From Odoribacter sp. (GTDB taxonomy: Bacteria > Bacteroidota > Bacteroidia > Bacteroidales > Prolixibacteraceae): a DNA stretch of 64,000 nucleotides. Positions 25,755-35,071 of this stretch are shown in pieces. A program made the position numbers and the translations under genes. Below the pieces are notes generated by a model. It was not told the DNA's origin. It ran no database searches and saw only the letters and a list, made by a program, of their open reading frames with translations. The number at the start of each line of letters is the position of its first letter. Position 1 is the first letter of the stretch. The stretch spans positions 1-64,000 of the forward strand of contig PNOH01000020.1 of assembly GCA_013824715.1 (NCBI GenBank), in the 5' to 3' direction.

Positions 25755-25762
25755 TAATTTTG
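25755..25762 (+). promoter_or_regulatory. Bacteroidota-type -7 box in front of atpB
   Basis: TAATTTTG, an exact TAnnTTTG match, lies 27 bp before the atpB ATG in the gap after the small membrane protein gene. It would let the core ATP synthase genes be transcribed without the genes upstream. Confidence 0.55.
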
Positions 25763-25789
25763 TGCGGCCAGAATTCAAAGTGTGATAAA

Positions 25790-26878
25790 ATGACACGACT
25801 GATACGATCCTTTTTAATAATTCTTTTAACCGCCTTTTTAAGTACCGGAATTAACCGGGCCAACGAACCTGTAATACCGGTTAAAGAAGGCGAACATGCC
25901 GAAAAGTTTGATGCCGGGAAATTCGTAATTGAGCACGTTTCAGATTCATACGAATGGCATATCGCCACTTTTGGCGAAACTCACATCAGTATTCCGCTGC
26001 CCATTATCCTCTACAGTTCAAATCAGGGATGGAACTTTTTCATGTCATCCAAATTTCATCATGGACACGAAACCTACAAAAATTTCAGAATTGAACATGA
26101 AGGCAAAAACGAAGGCAAAATTGTTGAATTGAACCTGGAAGGGAATGTTGTTGGATTACCAATCGATTTATCAATTACCAAAACAGTTGCCGGGATTTTC
26201 GTTAGCGTGATTGTCTTACTACTTATTTTCCTGAATATAGCAAAATCGGCAAAACGACGTGTAAACCAGGCCCCCGCCGGAATGCAAAACTTTTTTGAAC
26301 CAATCATCCTGTTTGTTCGCGACGATATTGCCAGGCCTGCCATAGGCGAGAAAAAATTTGAAAAATTTATGCCCTTTCTGTTAACCGTCTTTTTCTTTAT
26401 CCTGATTAATAATTTACTAGGATTGGTTCCAATTTTTCCTTTTGGTGCCAATGTGACCGGCAATATTGCGGTTACCCTTGTACTGGCGGTTTTTACCTTT
26501 TTCATAACAACCTTCAGCACCAACAAACATTACTGGAAGGAAATTTATAATCCGGACGTGCCGTGGTGGTTAAAATTTCCGGTACCGCTGATGCCTATCG
26601 TTGAACTGACGGGAGTCCTCACCAAACCATTTGTATTAATGATCCGTTTATTTGCCAACATGCTTGCTGGTCACCTGATTGTTACTGTATTTGTAAGTTT
26701 AATATTTATTTTCGCCCGATTATTTGGTGTTGAGGGAGGATTTGGCATTTCGGTTGTTTCGGTTTTGTTTTCAGTATTTATGCTTTTACTCGACATACTG
26801 GTTTCATTCGTTCAGGCTTATGTTTTTACATTTTTATCGGCCATGTATTTCGGTATGGCATCACCCGATCATCATTAG
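25790..26878 (+). CDS. atpB: F0F1 ATP synthase subunit a
   Basis: A 362-residue subunit a, the stator half of the proton channel. An N-terminal hydrophobic segment (residues about 7-22) and roughly 110 residues of extra periplasmic sequence rich in His and Glu precede the usual core; this long extension is typical of Bacteroidota AtpB. The core has FFILINNLLGLVPIFP and the essential-Arg helix MIRLFANMLAGHL. I start at ATG 25790 because the open frame further upstream crosses the -7 box. Confidence 0.94.
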   Translation: MTRLIRSFLIILLTAFLSTGINRANEPVIPVKEGEHAEKFDAGKFVIEHVSDSYEWHIATFGETHISIPLPIILYSSNQGWNFFMSSKFHHGHETYKNFRIEHEGKNEGKIVELNLEGNVVGLPIDLSITKTVAGIFVSVIVLLLIFLNIAKSAKRRVNQAPAGMQNFFEPIILFVRDDIARPAIGEKKFEKFMPFLLTVFFFILINNLLGLVPIFPFGANVTGNIAVTLVLAVFTFFITTFSTNKHYWKEIYNPDVPWWLKFPVPLMPIVELTGVLTKPFVLMIRLFANMLAGHLIVTVFVSLIFIFARLFGVEGGFGISVVSVLFSVFMLLLDILVSFVQAYVFTFLSAMYFGMASPDHH

Positions 26879-26894
26879 TTTCAATATATCTTAA

Positions 26895-27164
<270 letters not shown>

Positions 27165-27185
27165 GAAATTTTTGTTTTGTGGCCT

Positions 27186-27204
27186 CTCCCGGGATTGCCG
27201 GGAG
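27186..27204 (+). promoter_or_regulatory. GC-rich hairpin between atpE and atpF
   Basis: CTCCCGG and CCGGGAG form a perfect 7-bp stem with a 5-nt loop in the 73-bp atpE-atpF gap. No T-run follows, so it is not a classical terminator. A role in mRNA processing or stabilisation of the atpE message is an inference from the need for more c than b subunits. Confidence 0.5.
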
Positions 27205-27237
27205 TAAGGGCTGCTTTTAACCAACAAACTCACAACT

Positions 27238-27732
27238 ATGGGATTTGTAACACCGGATTACGGTACAATATTTTGGATGCTCATTATTTTCGGGATTGTT
27301 CTGTTCATCCTGAAAAAGTTTGCCTGGGTACCCATTTTGAAAGCATTGAAAGATCGTGAAAAGTCAATTTCAGATGCCCTGAATACTGCCGAAAAAGCCC
27401 GAAAGGAAGTTGCCGGATTAAAAGCCAGTAACGATCAGATTATTGCTGAAGCCCGTAGGGAAAAAGATATTATTCTGAAGGAAGCCCGCGACATCAAAGA
27501 TAAAATTGTTGCCGGGGCCAAGATCCAGGCCAATGCGGAAACCCTGAAAAGCATTGAGAATGCAAAACAACAGATCATTGCAGAAAAATCTGCTGCCATT
27601 AATGAAATTAAGCAGCAAGTTGCCGAACTGTCGGTTATGATTGCTGAAATAATTATCAGGAAACAGTTGGAAAATCCCGAAGATCAGGAAAGACTGGTTG
27701 AAGATCTGTTAAAAGACCTGAAGTTGAAATAA
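27238..27732 (+). CDS. atpF: F0F1 ATP synthase subunit b
   Basis: A 164-residue subunit b. One N-terminal membrane helix (about residues 10-28, FWMLIIFGIVLFILKKFAW) is followed by a long charged helix rich in Ala, Glu and Lys that forms the peripheral stalk. The length is standard. It is followed by atpH after 4 bp. Confidence 0.95.
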   Translation: MGFVTPDYGTIFWMLIIFGIVLFILKKFAWVPILKALKDREKSISDALNTAEKARKEVAGLKASNDQIIAEARREKDIILKEARDIKDKIVAGAKIQANAETLKSIENAKQQIIAEKSAAINEIKQQVAELSVMIAEIIIRKQLENPEDQERLVEDLLKDLKLK

Positions 27733-27736
27733 TTGT

Positions 27737-28285
27737 ATGGATCAAAGTAAAATAAACGTTCGGTACGCCAAGGCATTTTTTATGTTGGCCAAAGAAAAGG
27801 GCCTGACCACAGAACTCCGCATTGATGCCGGATTAATAGCTAATGTTTGTTCCGGTAGCGTTGATTTTAATTTAATGCTCGAAAGCCCAATCGTAAAAAC
27901 TTCTCAAAAGGTTAAGGCAATCAAAAGTATTTTTGCCGGTCGGGTAAATAATTTATCCCTCGATTTTCTGGTACTTATTGCCGAAAACAACCGCGAAAAA
28001 TACATCCCCGGAATTTTCAGGAACCTGGAAGATTTATACCGTAAGGAGGAAGGTATAAAAACGGCAGTTATTACCAGCTCCCAACCATTGGATGAATCGG
28101 TTATCCTTCAGGTAAAGCGGATACTTGAAGTTGAATTCAATGCAAAAATTGAACTGAGCCAAAAAGTTAAACCCGAATTAATTGGTGGTTTTGTGCTTCG
28201 GGTCGAGGACAAACAATACGATGCCAGTGTATCGGCACAATTGAAAAAAATAAAAGAGAAATTGCTTCAAACAGAATTGAAATAG
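27737..28285 (+). CDS. atpH: F0F1 ATP synthase subunit delta
   Basis: A 182-residue delta (OSCP) subunit connecting the peripheral stalk to the alpha subunits. It has the usual start (KINVRYAKAFFMLAKEKG), the helical domain to about residue 105, and the C-terminal segment VKPELIGGFVLRVEDKQYDASV, which is the family signature. Confidence 0.95.
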   Translation: MDQSKINVRYAKAFFMLAKEKGLTTELRIDAGLIANVCSGSVDFNLMLESPIVKTSQKVKAIKSIFAGRVNNLSLDFLVLIAENNREKYIPGIFRNLEDLYRKEEGIKTAVITSSQPLDESVILQVKRILEVEFNAKIELSQKVKPELIGGFVLRVEDKQYDASVSAQLKKIKEKLLQTELK

Positions 28286-28311
28286 AATAACGAAAGAAAA
28301 AACAGAATAAG

Positions 28312-29892
28312 ATGGCAAATATAAAACCTGCAGAAGTTTCAATGATACTCAGGCAACAACTTGAAGGCTTTAAAAGTCAGGCTGAATTGGAAGAAGTAGG
28401 AATTGTGCTTCAGGTTGGAGATGGAATTGCCCGTATTTACGGCCTTTCGAATGTTGAATCGAACGAGATGATCGAATTTGACTCCGGCGTAAAAGGGATT
28501 GTGTTAAACCTGGAAGAAGATAATGTTGGCGCTGTAATTCTGGGTCTTACCAAAGAAATTAAAGAAGGCGATACCGTTAAACGGTTGCGCCGGACAGCTT
28601 CAATTGAGGTTGGAGAAGGACTTCTCGGACGGGTTATCAATACCCTGGGCGAAGCTATTGACGGGAAAGGGGCGATTTCAGGCGAAAAATTTGTGATGCC
28701 TTTGGAACGGAAAGCTCCGGGAGTAATTTTCAGGCAGCCTGTTTTTCAACCTTTGCAAACCGGATTAAAAGCAATTGATGCCATGATACCGATTGGGCGC
28801 GGTCAACGCGAATTGATTATTGGCGACCGACAGACCGGAAAAACGGCTGTCGCCATTGATACCATTATCAATCAACGCGAAAATTTTGAAAAAGGAGAAC
28901 CTGTTTACTGTATATATGTTGCCATTGGACAAAAAGGTTCGACTGTGGCAAATCTCGCACATACTCTTGAAAGGCATGGTGCAATGGCTTATACTGTGAT
29001 CGTTATGGCTACGGCTTCCGATCCGGCTGCACTTCAGTTTTATGCGCCTTATGCAGGCGCCGCCATTGGCGAATTTTTCCGCGATACGGGACGCGATGCC
29101 CTGATTATTTATGATGATCTTTCGAAACAGGCTGTTTCGTACCGCGAGGTTTCCCTGTTGCTGCGTCGCCCTCCAGGCCGCGAAGCTTATCCGGGCGACG
29201 TGTTTTACCTGCACTCCCGCTTGCTCGAACGTGCTGCAAAGATTATTGCATCCGATGAAATGGCCGCTAAAATGAACGATTTGCCCGAATGCCTGAAAGA
29301 CAAGGTGAAAGGTGGAGGCTCGTTAACAGCCCTGCCAATTATTGAAACGCAGGCTGGCGACGTTTCGGCATACATTCCAACCAACGTAATTTCAATTACC
29401 GATGGGCAGATTTTTCTCGAATCCAACCTGTTCAACTCAGGGGTTCGTCCTGCAATTAACGTTGGTATTTCGGTTTCGCGTGTCGGTGGAAATGCACAGA
29501 TCAAATCAATGAAGAAGATTGCCGGAACCCTGAAACTTGATCAGGCCCAGTTCCGTGAACTGGAGGCCTTCTCAAAATTCGGTTCAGACCTGGATGCTGC
29601 AACCATGCGCGTTTTGGATAAAGGACGAAAAAATGTGGAGATATTGAAGCAGCCACAATACGCACCATTTAAAATTGAACATCAGGTAGCCATTATCTAT
29701 TGTGGTGTAAAAGAGCTTTTGCGCGATATTCCGGTTGAAAAAGTGAAGGCGTTTGAACACGATTTTCTGGAACTGATGGAAATGCAATATCGCAACGTTC
29801 TTGATCAGTTGAAAGCAGGAAAATGGTCTGACAATGAAACTCAGGCGATTGAAAAAGCAGCTGCTGAGGTTGCTGAAAGATATTCGGTATAG
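28312..29892 (+). CDS. atpA: F0F1 ATP synthase subunit alpha
   Basis: A 526-residue alpha subunit. The P-loop GDRQTGKT, the [15 protein letters not shown] strand, the [21 protein letters not shown] region and the family signature [14 protein letters not shown] are all present. Alpha carries the non-catalytic nucleotide sites of F1. The catalytic beta subunit gene is not in this operon or elsewhere in the window. Confidence 0.98.
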   Translation: MANIKPAEVSMILRQQLEGFKSQAELEEVGIVLQVGDGIARIYGLSNVESNEMIEFDSGVKGIVLNLEEDNVGAVILGLTKEIKEGDTVKRLRRTASIEVGEGLLGRVINTLGEAIDGKGAISGEKFVMPLERKAPGVIFRQPVFQPLQTGLKAIDAMIPIGRGQRELIIGDRQTGKTAVAIDTIINQRENFEKGEPVYCIYVAIGQKGSTVANLAHTLERHGAMAYTVIVMATASDPAALQFYAPYAGAAIGEFFRDTGRDALIIYDDLSKQAVSYREVSLLLRRPPGREAYPGDVFYLHSRLLERAAKIIASDEMAAKMNDLPECLKDKVKGGGSLTALPIIETQAGDVSAYIPTNVISITDGQIFLESNLFNSGVRPAINVGISVSRVGGNAQIKSMKKIAGTLKLDQAQFRELEAFSKFGSDLDAATMRVLDKGRKNVEILKQPQYAPFKIEHQVAIIYCGVKELLRDIPVEKVKAFEHDFLELMEMQYRNVLDQLKAGKWSDNETQAIEKAAAEVAERYSV

Positions 29893-29938
29893 TTGTAATT
29901 GTGCCTGAAGAAATAGAAAACTCATTCATTGACATGAA

Positions 29939-30820
29939 ATGGCCAACTTAAAAGAAATACGGACCCGGATAACTTCGGTTAAAACTACCAGACAGGTAAC
30001 CAGTGCCATGAAAATGGTGTCGGCGGCCAAGCTAAAAAAGGCTCAGGATGCTATTTTGCAGATTCGTCCCTATGCCGGAAAACTTTCGGAATTGCTTTCT
30101 TCTTTAAGCTCGACGCTCGAGAATGATGAAGGTTCGGTTTATACCGTCCAGCGAAAACCCGAAAAAGTATTGATTGTGCTGATTAGTTCAAATCGGGGTT
30201 TATGTGGCGGGTTTAATTCCTACATCTCAAAGAAAGCCATGTTTCTGGCTAAAACCACATATAAAAAACAACTGGATTCAGGTCGTGTCCATTTTTTAGT
30301 CATTGGCAAGCAGGGGGGCAAAGTTCTTAGGTCTTATCAGTTTCAATCGGTTGGCGATAAAAACCAGTTGTTTGATAACCTGACTTTCGATCAGGTTTCT
30401 GAAGTGGCCAAATCAATCATGGCCGATTTTGCTGATGGCAAATACGACCGTGTTGAACTGGTTTATAATAAGTTTATCAATGCAGCTTCGCAGGAACTCG
30501 TGAGCGAACAATTTTTGCCTGTTTTACCGGCAGTTGCGGATAAGGATAAACGAATGAACAGGAATTACATTTTCGAGCCTTCTATGGAATACATTGTTGA
30601 AGAACTTATTCCACGTTCACTGAAGATTCAATTATACAAAGCCTTGCTCGATTCACATGCTGCTGAACATGGCGCCCGTATGACTGCCATGCACAAGGCC
30701 ACCGACAATGCCTCAGAATTAATCAACGAACTGACACTTACCTTTAACAAAGCCCGTCAGGCTGCTATTACCAATGCTATTCTGGAGGTAACCAACGGAG
30801 CTGAAGCTCTGAACGGTTAA
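29939..30820 (+). CDS. atpG: F0F1 ATP synthase subunit gamma
   Basis: A 293-residue gamma subunit, the rotating central shaft. The N-terminal coiled-coil arm (KEIRTRITSVKTTRQVTSAMKMVSAAK, in part) and the C-terminal arm (ARMTAMHKATDNASELIN) are both well conserved. It is the last gene of the operon and is followed by a terminator hairpin, so atpD and atpC are encoded elsewhere. Confidence 0.97.
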   Translation: MANLKEIRTRITSVKTTRQVTSAMKMVSAAKLKKAQDAILQIRPYAGKLSELLSSLSSTLENDEGSVYTVQRKPEKVLIVLISSNRGLCGGFNSYISKKAMFLAKTTYKKQLDSGRVHFLVIGKQGGKVLRSYQFQSVGDKNQLFDNLTFDQVSEVAKSIMADFADGKYDRVELVYNKFINAASQELVSEQFLPVLPAVADKDKRMNRNYIFEPSMEYIVEELIPRSLKIQLYKALLDSHAAEHGARMTAMHKATDNASELINELTLTFNKARQAAITNAILEVTNGAEALNG

Positions 30821-30846
30821 AATATATTTTATCGAATGCGACGTAA

Positions 30847-30874
30847 GCCCGGGCAACATAAATGTCCGGGTTTT
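30847..30874 (+). terminator. Terminator of the ATP synthase operon
   Basis: CCCGG and CCGGG form the lower stem and ACAT/ATGT an upper stem across a 3-nt bulge, followed by a short T-run (ttttgttt). Confidence 0.75.
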
Positions 30875-30988
30875 GTTTATATAATCGGGTTGACAACTAA
30901 ATTGGAAATAAACTTCTGCATAAGATTTGATTATTCTGAAAATTTATACGAACTTGCATAAAATCCCTAATCTTTAATGACTTCAAAT

Positions 30989-33076
30989 ATGAAAAAATCT
31001 GTATTTATCTTGTGGTCTTTTGTATTGCTGCTTCTCTTTAATGGCTGCAATCTCGATGGATTCGATTTTGATAAATTATCGAGCGAAGTGAATATAAGCC
31101 CTGAATTTGTAGCCCCTATTGCCAATGCCAAAATTTCGGTGTGGGACATGGTTCAATCGGCAAATAAGGAAAACGATAGTGTGATCACGACAGATCAAAA
31201 CGGGCTGATTAAAATTGTTTATAAACAGGACAGCCTTTTTAAATACGATGTTGGCGAATTCCTTAATTTTTCGGACGAGCCGACCATTCCCACCGAAAAA
31301 CAATATTTACCGGAAATTGCCCCTGATAATGTAAATATTACGAGCAGCATCCAATTGAACGATTTGGTTAACCTTATGGCACCCGCATTGGATGCAATAA
31401 AGCCTTTGAATGGCATGAGTTTGCCATTCCCCGCTATTGTGTTTCCCGGTCCGGCTGCCAGTTTTCCTAATAGCGAACAAATTATTGATTTTACCTCAAT
31501 TACCTTGAGTGCCGGTAATCTGGAGGTAGTGCTGGAAAATAAGCTGAAAGTGCCGGTTACAATTCAGGGGGTTTTATTCGATAAGCTTAACAACCGTCCG
31601 GTTAAAGATTTTACGTTTACCAATATTGCCCCCAACGGAATAGCCAAAACTACACTGTTCAGTCTGACCGGGGTAGTGCTTTCGAATCAGGTAGAGTTTC
31701 GTATGGAGAGGTTCGAAACTTCGGGATCGGCAACTCCGATTGTAATCAATCTGACTGATTTCTTTAAATTGACTTTTAATCTGACGGGACTTAAAATTTC
31801 GAGTGGAACCCTGAAGATCAAAGAAGCTAAAACCCTCGATAGCTCTAAGGGTGTATTTGGGTTTAATTTCACTGACCCCAACATGAAGGACATGAAGGCT
31901 TTTGGAGCTGTCCTGAAAAAAGGCTCACTCAATATTAAAGCAAATAATAATTCGCCATTGACCGGTAATATCGTGTTTACCCTGAACGAGATCAGAAAAG
32001 GTGGTGTCCCGGTTAAAGCAAGTATTCCGCTGAATGGGATCAATACGATAATTGACCTATCTAATTCAACGATTGATTTCACAAAAGACCCGGTTATTCC
32101 TTATAATCAGGTACCATATACCTTTTCTTTGGAAATTCAAGCTACCTCCGGAAATATCAATTACTCAACTGCACAATACATTCAAATGGATATTGTTATG
32201 AGCAATTTCGAATTTCAATCGTTTACGGGCGATTTTGGAAAACGGTCGATTGTGATTGATCCGGGAGTATTTGACATGAATGTTGATATGCTTAATAAAA
32301 TTGACGGTAGCTTTAAATTGGCCAACCCAAAACTCGAATTGACTATCCACAATTCGATTGGGATGCCTGCAAAAGTTGACCTTGACTTTACTGCCACCAA
32401 CAAAGCCGGAGCAACTGTTGCTTTAAACCCACAAGTTTTTACTATCCCTGTCCCGGCCAACCTTAGCGCGCCAGTTGCAACAAAAACTATTGTGTTCAAT
32501 AGAGACAGCTCAAACATTGTGAATTTTATAGCCCTGCCCCCAACAGGCCAGATTTCGTATAGCGGGAAGGTTGATTTTAACCCAAGTACCACGCCGGTTA
32601 CACCGCTGAAACCGAATTTTCTGGATATGAATGCAACATTTGTCATCGACATGGCCATGGAGCTTCCATTAGAACTGCAAATCAGTAATATGGCATTTAA
32701 GGATACAACAAGTATCTCAGGGGGCGATTACGATAAACTCGAAACCGCCGAATTGATTTTAAACGCCCGGAATGGCATTCCTTTAGACGTTGATATCCAA
32801 CTTCAATTTATTGATACCATCTCCAAAATGCAATTTGGGGCATCAAAAAAGACAAGGATACTATCGGCCACCACCTTAGATAGTTCGGGCAAGATGCCAC
32901 TACAGTCGAACAAATTCACACTCGAAAAGGCTGATATGGTAAACCTCCGGAAGTCAAACGGAATTGTTATCGTGGGATCTATAAGTTCTCCGTCAGCAGG
33001 TGCAGAAGTGGCAAGAATCATGTCGACCAGCGAAATTGAATTGAATGTGGTAATCAAATCCAAAGTTAATCTGTAA
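30989..33076 (+). CDS. Large lipoprotein with four internal repeats, paired with a DUF5723-type barrel
   Basis: A 695-residue protein (699 if the ATG at 30977 is used). A lipoprotein signal ends in LLLFNGC. The mature part is rich in beta strands, Asn, Thr and Pro. A motif of the form L-x-[LVI]-x-x-x-N-x-x-x-x-P-x-x-[VI] recurs at about residues 182, 318, 453 and 592 (699-residue numbering), as in LEVVLENKLKVPVTI, LELTIHNSIGMPAKV and LILNARNGIPLDV. The spacing is a regular 135-139 residues. The motif recalls LEA-2/WHy beta sandwiches, but this is only a resemblance. It ends 12 bp before the barrel gene. I infer that the two act together at the outer membrane; the function is unknown. Confidence 0.8.
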   Translation: MKKSVFILWSFVLLLLFNGCNLDGFDFDKLSSEVNISPEFVAPIANAKISVWDMVQSANKENDSVITTDQNGLIKIVYKQDSLFKYDVGEFLNFSDEPTIPTEKQYLPEIAPDNVNITSSIQLNDLVNLMAPALDAIKPLNGMSLPFPAIVFPGPAASFPNSEQIIDFTSITLSAGNLEVVLENKLKVPVTIQGVLFDKLNNRPVKDFTFTNIAPNGIAKTTLFSLTGVVLSNQVEFRMERFETSGSATPIVINLTDFFKLTFNLTGLKISSGTLKIKEAKTLDSSKGVFGFNFTDPNMKDMKAFGAVLKKGSLNIKANNNSPLTGNIVFTLNEIRKGGVPVKASIPLNGINTIIDLSNSTIDFTKDPVIPYNQVPYTFSLEIQATSGNINYSTAQYIQMDIVMSNFEFQSFTGDFGKRSIVIDPGVFDMNVDMLNKIDGSFKLANPKLELTIHNSIGMPAKVDLDFTATNKAGATVALNPQVFTIPVPANLSAPVATKTIVFNRDSSNIVNFIALPPTGQISYSGKVDFNPSTTPVTPLKPNFLDMNATFVIDMAMELPLELQISNMAFKDTTSISGGDYDKLETAELILNARNGIPLDVDIQLQFIDTISKMQFGASKKTRILSATTLDSSGKMPLQSNKFTLEKADMVNLRKSNGIVIVGSISSPSAGAEVARIMSTSEIELNVVIKSKVNL

Positions 33077-33088
33077 AACCGACCTAAA

Positions 33089-34510
33089 ATGAAAAGGATA
33101 TTCATTAATTCACTGATATTGATCTTTATATTGATCACCGGATTAACGACAGTATGGGCACAGGAAAGCACGACTATGCAATTTATGAAAGGATTGCCTC
33201 AGTCTGACTTGCAAAATCCGGCTTTGCATAACGATTCGAGTAAAGTAGTCATTGGTTTGCCGGGTTTGTCCGGAATGTATTTTGACTTCAGCAGCGATTT
33301 TGCCTTCAACGACCTGATCCATAAAGGTACAGGAAGCCTGGCCGATTCGCTGGTCCTGGATATCGCCGGGTTTCATAATTCGCTTAGCGAAACAAATTCT
33401 TTTCGGCAGCATTTTAGTATGCCTCTTTTTTACCTGGGCATCCGAAGTAAAAAATCGTTCTTCAGTATTGGAATTACAGAAAAAGAGATGGCTCAGTTTA
33501 CATTCGATAAAAGCCTGATCACTTTTCTGAAAGATGGAAATGCTCCATACATGGGAAAGAATTTTGATCTGGGCAATTTGAATGTGAACGCATACCATTA
33601 CAGCGAATTTGCGTTTGGATATTCAAGAGATGTGATAGGAAAAAAATTATCGGTTGGGGCAAAAGCTAAAATTTTATTCGGGAAAATGGCCGTTCAGACT
33701 AATCAGATGAATTTGCAGGTAGAAACTGCGGCCAACGGTTCGTACCTGAATTTAAAAACGGGTATGAATGTAAATATTTCAGGGCCTGTTTCGTTGGATG
33801 AGATTGAATTTGATGCCGACAATTATTTCACCAATATAAATGCTGTAAATATTGATCCCGTTAACTATATGACCCAAACAGGAAACATGGGAATGGCCTT
33901 CGATCTGGGCGCTGTTTACAAACTTACCCCCAGGATTACATTTTCGGGAAGTATTATTGATGTCGGGAAAATTTCGTTCAAAAAAGAAAACATTAACCTG
34001 AATCATGTTTCGAGCTATAAATGGGAAGGGATTGACTTTTCGCATTCACTCGATGAATCGAAATCTGATTATGTGGATCCGGGCGATTTGGCCGATGCTG
34101 AATTGGAAAAGCTGAAAAGTACCTTCAAGCCGGCAAAGAGTGAATTTAGCGCTGAAGCTTTTGATATGAGCCTGCCAACCAAAATCTATTTAGGGGGAAC
34201 TTTTTCCGTAAACAATCATTTTAGCCTTGGAGTACTCGACTGCCTTTATCAAAATGCGACCATCAGCCGTAACACGCTTACTTTTTCTGCAAATGCACTG
34301 TTGGGAAATTTCTTCAGTCTGACCGGTAGCTATTCCATGATTGGCAATTCGAACAATAATCTTGGTCTTGGCGTGGCGCTTCGTTTAGGATTTATGCAGT
34401 TGTATCTGGTAAGCGACAACCTGATGGCCTTGAACGACCCGGCAAAAGCCGAGTTTGTAAATGCACGTTTTGGAATGAATTTTCTGTTCGGAAGAAAACA
34501 CAAATTGTAA
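33089..34510 (+). CDS. DUF5723-type outer-membrane beta-barrel protein
   Basis: A 473-residue exported protein with a Sec signal (LILIFILITGLTTVWAQ). The body alternates amphipathic beta strands (FGYSRDVIGKKLSVGAKAKIL; MAFDLGAVYKLTPRITFSGS in part) and ends in a strand with aromatic/hydrophobic residues (ARFGMNFLFG), as expected for an outer-membrane barrel. From memory it fits DUF5723, a Bacteroidota family related to FadL/PorV-like barrels. It follows the large lipoprotein directly and is ended by a strong terminator, so the two form a two-gene operon. Confidence 0.78.
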   Translation: MKRIFINSLILIFILITGLTTVWAQESTTMQFMKGLPQSDLQNPALHNDSSKVVIGLPGLSGMYFDFSSDFAFNDLIHKGTGSLADSLVLDIAGFHNSLSETNSFRQHFSMPLFYLGIRSKKSFFSIGITEKEMAQFTFDKSLITFLKDGNAPYMGKNFDLGNLNVNAYHYSEFAFGYSRDVIGKKLSVGAKAKILFGKMAVQTNQMNLQVETAANGSYLNLKTGMNVNISGPVSLDEIEFDADNYFTNINAVNIDPVNYMTQTGNMGMAFDLGAVYKLTPRITFSGSIIDVGKISFKKENINLNHVSSYKWEGIDFSHSLDESKSDYVDPGDLADAELEKLKSTFKPAKSEFSAEAFDMSLPTKIYLGGTFSVNNHFSLGVLDCLYQNATISRNTLTFSANALLGNFFSLTGSYSMIGNSNNNLGLGVALRLGFMQLYLVSDNLMALNDPAKAEFVNARFGMNFLFGRKHKL

Positions 34511-34538
34511 CTGAACTCGATTTTTTTAACAGCAATTT

Positions 34539-34562
34539 AAAAGGGAGGCGACTCCCTTTTTT
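34539..34562 (+). terminator. Rho-independent terminator of the lipoprotein/barrel operon
   Basis: AAAAGGGAG and CTCCCTTTT form a 9-bp stem with a GCGA tetraloop, running into six Ts. Confidence 0.88.
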
Positions 34563-34690
34563 GTTTTCACAAGGCAAGCGTAAAAATATTCAGTTTAATG
34601 TGAGTTATTTTAACATTATCAGTCGGCCAATAAATCATGGCCGTTTCCCAATTAATTACTAATTTTAGCCGCTCTAATTTTTGAAAAGCT

Positions 34691-34966
34691 ATGGATCAAT
34701 TATTTGTCATATTAGTCCTGACAAATTTTTTAAAGACAGTCGGTATTATAGTATTAATCTACTTTGTACTGAAATTTGTCGGACGTTTACTTTTCCCAAT
34801 CGTGGTTAAAAAGGCCGTTAATAACATGCAAGCCCGGCAATCACAGTATCAGCGCCAGCAACAAAACAAACAAGAGGGCGAGGTTACTGTCGAGAAAAAT
34901 CGCCGTGATCAAAACCGCGCACGTAATACCGAAGGCGAATATGTTGACTTCGAAGAGGTTGACTAG
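34691..34966 (+). CDS. DUF4834-like small membrane protein
   Basis: A 91-residue protein: one N-terminal membrane helix (about residues 5-35, ending in FVGRLLFPIVVKKAVNNM), a Gln/Arg-rich linker, and the acidic C-terminal tail GEYVDFEEVD. The layout matches the DUF4834 family of Bacteroidota as I remember it, of unknown function. It has its own leader after the barrel-gene terminator and precedes glyS. Confidence 0.85.
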   Translation: MDQLFVILVLTNFLKTVGIIVLIYFVLKFVGRLLFPIVVKKAVNNMQARQSQYQRQQQNKQEGEVTVEKNRRDQNRARNTEGEYVDFEEVD

Positions 34967-34970
34967 TACA

Positions 34971-35061
34971 ATTCCAAATTCCAGGTTTCAAATTCCAACG
35001 CGTAATCCTGAAACTTGGAACTTGAAATTTGGAACAACAATCATCAATCATCAATCATCAA
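34971..35061. repeat. Low-complexity inverted repeat and TCATCAA tandem repeats before glyS
   Basis: A left arm rich in attccaaattcc (34971-34997) faces a right arm rich in ggaacttgaaatttggaa (35007-35034), forming an imperfect palindrome. Three exact TCATCAA units follow at 35041-35061, ending 10 bp before the glyS start codon. It is not coding. Confidence 0.7.
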
Positions 35062-35071
35062 TAATATAGGT

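Noticed and set aside
31076-32658. Several minus-strand open frames of 60-150 codons opposite the large lipoprotein gene
   Set aside because: They are shadows of the real plus-strand frame, overlap one another, and show no protein-family features.
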